NCBI GenBank assembly: GCA_024743255.1
Contig: JANSWY010000047.1
Coordinates: forward strand, 1-36,015
Origin: a bacterium
GTDB lineage: Bacteria > Bacteroidota > Bacteroidia > Cytophagales > Cyclobacteriaceae
DNA: 36,015 nt
Direction of reading: 5' to 3'
The notes beneath the pieces are model-generated. The model ran no database searches and was not told the origin of the DNA. It saw only the letters and a list, made by a program, of their open reading frames with translations. Of this stretch, positions 32,729-36,015 are shown in pieces. Numbering within the stretch: position 1 is the stretch's first letter; every line of letters starts with the position of its first letter. The translations under genes were made by a program, and so were the position numbers.

Positions 32729-34693
32729 CTAGAAAACCAATCCTGCCTGCCAACCAATCCAATGTCTTGTGAGCTTACCATTATTGGTCTTTTCACTGAA
32801 CCCTTTATTGTCTAATAGTCCAATGGTGCCTGTTTCGGTATTTAAATAATCTGACCAATAAGTATTGAAAGTAGGTCCAAAGTTGATGGAGAGGTTATCT
32901 GAAAAATCATAACCAAAGTTGATGTGGTACTGAGTCCAGGCATTTGTATCAATAAAGATTTCGTCAAGGGTATTTAGCCAGTTGGAGGAGACCTCAATAC
33001 TGGTGTAGAAGTATTTATTAATTGTAAAATGAGTTCCTAAACCTGCTCCAACAGACCAAACTTCCTGAGATGGTCTTAGACCAGATGATAGGATCGTGTA
33101 TAATCTTTTTGTGCCCGATTTGAATGCGACTCTGATTGGTGTTACATCATTTGAGCCTGCCTCCATATGGATATATCCCTTTTTGACAATGTTGATCAAT
33201 CCGATTGGGACACCACCGCTAATAGTATCTGCGATATTGATAATACCTATTTGGGTTCCTCTAACATCTTTAGCGTAATTTATAAAACCAGCTATTTGTG
33301 CTCCCTTCATATCTCTGGCTATGTTTATGGCTCCTGCCATCTGAAGTCCACTCGTATTTCTTGCATAGTTGATAGCTCCAGCAAGTTGACCTCCGTTCAT
33401 ATCTCGTGATATATTGAGGGCTCCAGACATTTGACTTCCTTTTGTGTCCCCGGCATAGTTAAATGCACCTCCAAGCTGCCAGCCTCCAAATTGCTTAAAG
33501 GTTACATTTCCAGCTCCTGCCATCTGCCAGGTCTTTCGATTACTGCCAGCAATATTGAGCGCCCCAGCCATCTGTAAGCCTTCTGAATCTTTCAGGACAA
33601 GATTGAATCCTCCGGCGGCTTGCACGGATCGGTTTTGTTTTGCGACATTGAAAAACCCAGCCATTTGAACTCCCTGGAATTTGTCTTTCACAAAATTGGC
33701 GGCTCCAGCCATTTGTAGACCTTTGGTGTTACCAAGATTGGTATTGATTCCACCTGCCATTTGAAGTCCAGAGGCGTGCCCTCCAACTACATTTCCCAGT
33801 CCCCCCAACTGGACTCCATGTGCTTCCTTTCTAATAATGTTTACCGCACCTCCAAGTTCAAGACCACTTAGACCATAAGAGTATCCAGCAATTACATTGA
33901 GAGATAAACGATTGGATATTGTACCTCCCATTAATCTATTGGTACTTACAGCAGGTACAAGTGAAATCTGAAAGGGTACCTCATCCAGGAAGTTGACGTT
34001 CTTGTCATTCTTTCTCATTTCCTCGGTGGTAAGAAGTCTCACCATAATTTGATTGTGAAGCGACTCTCTTGGTTGAATAGAAGGAGGTTTTGGTTGTAAC
34101 TGAATATTGAATTCTTTAGCACTGATTTCTTTAATTGTAATGACAGTGTCTTTGTAATTTTCCTTACTGACGATAAGTGCCGGTTCCTCATCATCTGTCT
34201 CAAAGGTCAGGTTATAGTTACCTTGATTATTGGAGATAGATGATGTTAAATTCTTGGCTTCATAGATTGTGGTATTGTCTAGCTTCTCTCCTGTGGAGGC
34301 GTCTGTGAAAGAACCCTGAAGCTGAAAGGTTACTTTCTGTGTTTTTTCTTTGCCCTGTATGATGACATACTTTCCTCTGGCCACATAATCAAAATCATCG
34401 CTGAGCACGGATGTCAATATTTTGTCAACCGATTCATTCAGCAATACAATGTTTACAGATTTATTGGCAACCAAATCTGAATTGTAGATGAAACTAACTC
34501 CGGTATTTGTGGAAATCTCATCCAGAACAGATTCAAGTGATTGGTCTCTGGCGTTAACGGAGACTTTTTTATCAAGAAGATTTTGACTGAACAGGATATT
34601 GCTCAGGAGACAAAAAAATATGAGCACGAAAGATCTATTCACAACCGTCACCTTGAAGTATAATTTGTTCGCCATCTTTTTCCACTTTAACAT
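32729..34693 (-). CDS. STN-domain outer-membrane protein with LA_2272-type repeats
   Basis: 654 residues. The signal peptide lies around 20-36 (FVLIFFCLLSNILFSQ). An STN (secretin/TonB short N-terminal) domain follows (about 42-113, VSVNARDQSLESVLDEISTN), then a carboxypeptidase-regulatory-like domain (about 122-200). Residues 275-505 contain about fifteen repeats of 15-16 residues with consensus G-x-Q-[ML]-[AG]-G-x-x-N, the LA_2272 surface repeat. The C-terminal 140 residues look like beta-strands of an outer-membrane domain (IGWQAGLVF at the end). There is no TonB plug or full barrel. It follows the FecR gene with a start overlapping it by 59 bases (M1) or 41 bases (M7, 34675), so it is translationally coupled. 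Confidence 0.8.
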   Translation of the reverse strand: MLKWKKMANKLYFKVTVVNRSFVLIFFCLLSNILFSQNLLDKKVSVNARDQSLESVLDEISTNTGVSFIYNSDLVANKSVNIVLLNESVDKILTSVLSDDFDYVARGKYVIIQGKEKTQKVTFQLQGSFTDASTGEKLDNTTIYEAKNLTSSISNNQGNYNLTFETDDEEPALIVSKENYKDTVITIKEISAKEFNIQLQPKPPSIQPRESLHNQIMVRLLTTEEMRKNDKNVNFLDEVPFQISLVPAVSTNRLMGGTISNRLSLNVIAGYSYGLSGLELGGAVNIIRKEAHGVQLGGLGNVVGGHASGLQMAGGINTNLGNTKGLQMAGAANFVKDKFQGVQMAGFFNVAKQNRSVQAAGGFNLVLKDSEGLQMAGALNIAGSNRKTWQMAGAGNVTFKQFGGWQLGGAFNYAGDTKGSQMSGALNISRDMNGGQLAGAINYARNTSGLQMAGAINIARDMKGAQIAGFINYAKDVRGTQIGIINIADTISGGVPIGLINIVKKGYIHMEAGSNDVTPIRVAFKSGTKRLYTILSSGLRPSQEVWSVGAGLGTHFTINKYFYTSIEVSSNWLNTLDEIFIDTNAWTQYHINFGYDFSDNLSINFGPTFNTYWSDYLNTETGTIGLLDNKGFSEKTNNGKLTRHWIGWQAGLVF

Positions 34694-35639
34694 TCAGTGC
34701 GGTGGATATTAATTCCAGAATTGTGTCTAGTTCTTCATCAGCAAATGAGGCAGATAAATTGCAGGTTGCAAGGTTTTCGTTTGCTAAGGTGATGTTCACT
34801 TCATATGTGTCATTTAGTAATTTGACCACTTCCAGAAGTGAGGTGCCCTTGAAGTTTAATGTTTTATCTCTCCAGTAGGATATATCTGGTGCTGGTGCTG
34901 TATTTTCAATTACCTTTTTGGTTTCTACTTCATACACACCCACCATTCCCGGAGTTAGAATGATTTCCTGATCCAGGTACTTTAAAGAAACTTTTCCTGT
35001 CTCAACAGCCACTGTGATATTTTGGTTGTCGTAGGCTTCAACATTGAATGAGGTTCCTAATACGGTGATTTGGGCATCTCCGGCATTGATTATAAACGGT
35101 TTGTCAGGATTGTGCTCAACTGCGAAAAACGCCTCACCCTTTAGCTTGACCTCTCTTATATTTCCAGCAAACTTTTCAGGATACTCGATAGAGGAGTTTT
35201 TATTTAGTTGAATTTTTGAGCTGTCAGGTAAAAATGATTCTACTGCTTCTGTATTTGAAACCAGAGTTTGCATCTGTATTTCAGGAGAACTGAAAATGTT
35301 GAAAAGAATGGAACCACCCACTACCGCAATAATTACCGCAGCAATCTGAAGTATTCTCTGTACTGGATTGAAAGATACTTCTTTCGGTTCCGGAAATTCG
35401 ATCACATCACCTTTGAATCTGTTCCAGGCTTTATCAACGTCAAATTTATGGTCGGTGGTAGCTTGCTGGTTGGGGATGATTCCTGTATCAAGCCAGACCA
35501 TTTTTAGTTCAGCAAGTCTTCTTTTGTTTCCTGCAGCTTCCCACTCCTCAATGATTGAGCGTTCCTCAGCGGTACATTCATCAGCAAAATACTTGCTTAG
35601 TAATTGGTATGATATGTTTTCTGGTGTCGGATTTTCCAT
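34635..35639 (-). CDS. FecR-family anti-sigma factor with DUF4974
   Basis: 334 residues, an inner-membrane anti-sigma regulator. The N-terminal cytoplasmic part binds the sigma factor (YFADECTAEERSIIEEWEAA). One transmembrane helix at about 96-116 (LQIAAVIIAVVGGSILFNI) follows, then the periplasmic FecR domain (about 128-225, LPDSSKIQLNKNSSIEYPEK, LKGEAFFAVEHN, VLGTSFNVEAY), then C-terminal DUF4974 (about 262-330, FKGTSLLEVVKLLNDTYEVN). In this system the periplasmic half senses the STN domain of an outer-membrane partner and releases the sigma factor. The sigma gene lies 23 bases upstream and the STN protein gene overlaps its end, so all three fit one signalling unit. Confidence 0.93.
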   Translation of the reverse strand: MENPTPENISYQLLSKYFADECTAEERSIIEEWEAAGNKRRLAELKMVWLDTGIIPNQQATTDHKFDVDKAWNRFKGDVIEFPEPKEVSFNPVQRILQIAAVIIAVVGGSILFNIFSSPEIQMQTLVSNTEAVESFLPDSSKIQLNKNSSIEYPEKFAGNIREVKLKGEAFFAVEHNPDKPFIINAGDAQITVLGTSFNVEAYDNQNITVAVETGKVSLKYLDQEIILTPGMVGVYEVETKKVIENTAPAPDISYWRDKTLNFKGTSLLEVVKLLNDTYEVNITLANENLATCNLSASFADEELDTILELISTALNVKVEKDGEQIILQGDGCE

Positions 35640-35662
35640 TGCTCAATACTGTGTAAACTAAA

Positions 35663-36015
35663 TCACCATTTACCCCCATTCCCATTCTGCAATATTTCCA
35701 AAAGAACTAAAAGTAAGACTGGTAACAGCTCTTTTAATTCCTCTCTCATTACCTTCAATGCTTTCCCCATTTGGTTCTCAACGGTCTTTAAAGAGATATC
35801 GAGATGTTCTGCGATTTCTTTATATCGCTTACCTTCAAAACGATTTAATTCAAAGACCTCTTTACATTTTGGAGGAAGTTTTTCAAGGGCAGCATGAATT
35901 GTGGCCTCCAGCTCGTTGAGTTCCATGATATCCACCTGATCAAACTGATCCGAACTATGGAGGGCTCTCTGAACGTAAAGGTTTTCTACTTTTTGATGCT
36001 TGATATGATTCAAAC
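35663..36015 (-). CDS. ECF RNA polymerase sigma factor, C-terminal part (cut by window edge)
   Basis: About 117 codons are visible, running off the right end. The region 4 helix-turn-helix is clear: ALEKLPPKCKEVFELNRFEG then KRYKEIAEHLDISLKTVENQ, which places it with FecI-like ECF sigma factors of Bacteroidota. Region 2 lies outside the window; the start of the visible part (NHIKHQKVEN) belongs to the linker after region 2. After region 4 there is a short hydrophobic tail (LLPVLLLVLLEILQ), seen in many of these sigma factors and possibly membrane-associated. It is followed 23 bases on by the FecR gene, its probable anti-sigma factor. Confidence 0.92.
   Translation of the reverse strand, partial: LNHIKHQKVENLYVQRALHSSDQFDQVDIMELNELEATIHAALEKLPPKCKEVFELNRFEGKRYKEIAEHLDISLKTVENQMGKALKVMREELKELLPVLLLVLLEILQNGNGGKW

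Overview
The window looks like a chromosomal segment of a member of the Bacteroidota, probably a free-living Cytophagia- or Flavobacteriia-like organism. The evidence is an AT-rich background, a TonB-dependent receptor with an N-terminal carboxypeptidase-regulatory-like domain, an ECF sigma / FecR-DUF4974 / STN-domain gene set, exported proteins whose signal peptides end in AQ, SQ or GQ (the Bacteroidetes Q-rule), and RHS proteins of the DUF6443 type. No rRNA, tRNA, CRISPR array, transposase or phage structural module was seen.

Left flank (1-7330): mostly ordinary genes. These are a partial membrane-anchored FMN-binding glutamate-synthase-family protein, a DUF1624 multi-span membrane protein, msrB, a bacterial voltage-gated sodium channel (NaChBac type, filter TLESWS), two tiny abutting genes (58 and 42 aa) behind a one-helix membrane protein, and a TonB-dependent receptor. 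The 716-base gap upstream of the receptor holds what looks like a structured RNA on the minus strand: a hairpin, then a three-way junction, then an intrinsic terminator.

Centre (7331-31950): about 24.6 kb with two same-direction RHS toxin operons. Each encodes short exported fibre-like proteins that share one C-terminal module, then a large SpvB/TcB-like YD-repeat protein, then a TcC-like DUF6443-RHS protein whose conserved core is followed by a variable toxin tip, then one or two unexported immunity candidates. In operon A the toxin tip (17792-18139) resembles the DUF5615/Mut7-C PIN-like RNase, and the gene 4 bases downstream encodes a DUF433-like protein. DUF5615 and DUF433 are a known type II toxin-antitoxin pairing, so operon A looks like an intracellular TA module rebuilt as an exported RHS toxin with its immunity protein. 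In operon B the tip (30454-30813) looks like a PD-(D/E)xK nuclease and is followed by two immunity candidates; the first carries a perfect 16-bp inverted repeat in its early coding region. The first fibre gene of operon A is frameshifted, with a slippery-type heptamer at the break. The operons are separated by an intrinsic terminator, a palindromic repeat, and an unrelated minus-strand gene.

Right flank (31961-36015), all minus strand: a Sel1-repeat protein, then a sigma / anti-sigma / outer-membrane gene set. In this set the expected TonB receptor is replaced by an STN-domain protein with about fifteen 15-16-residue LA_2272-type repeats.
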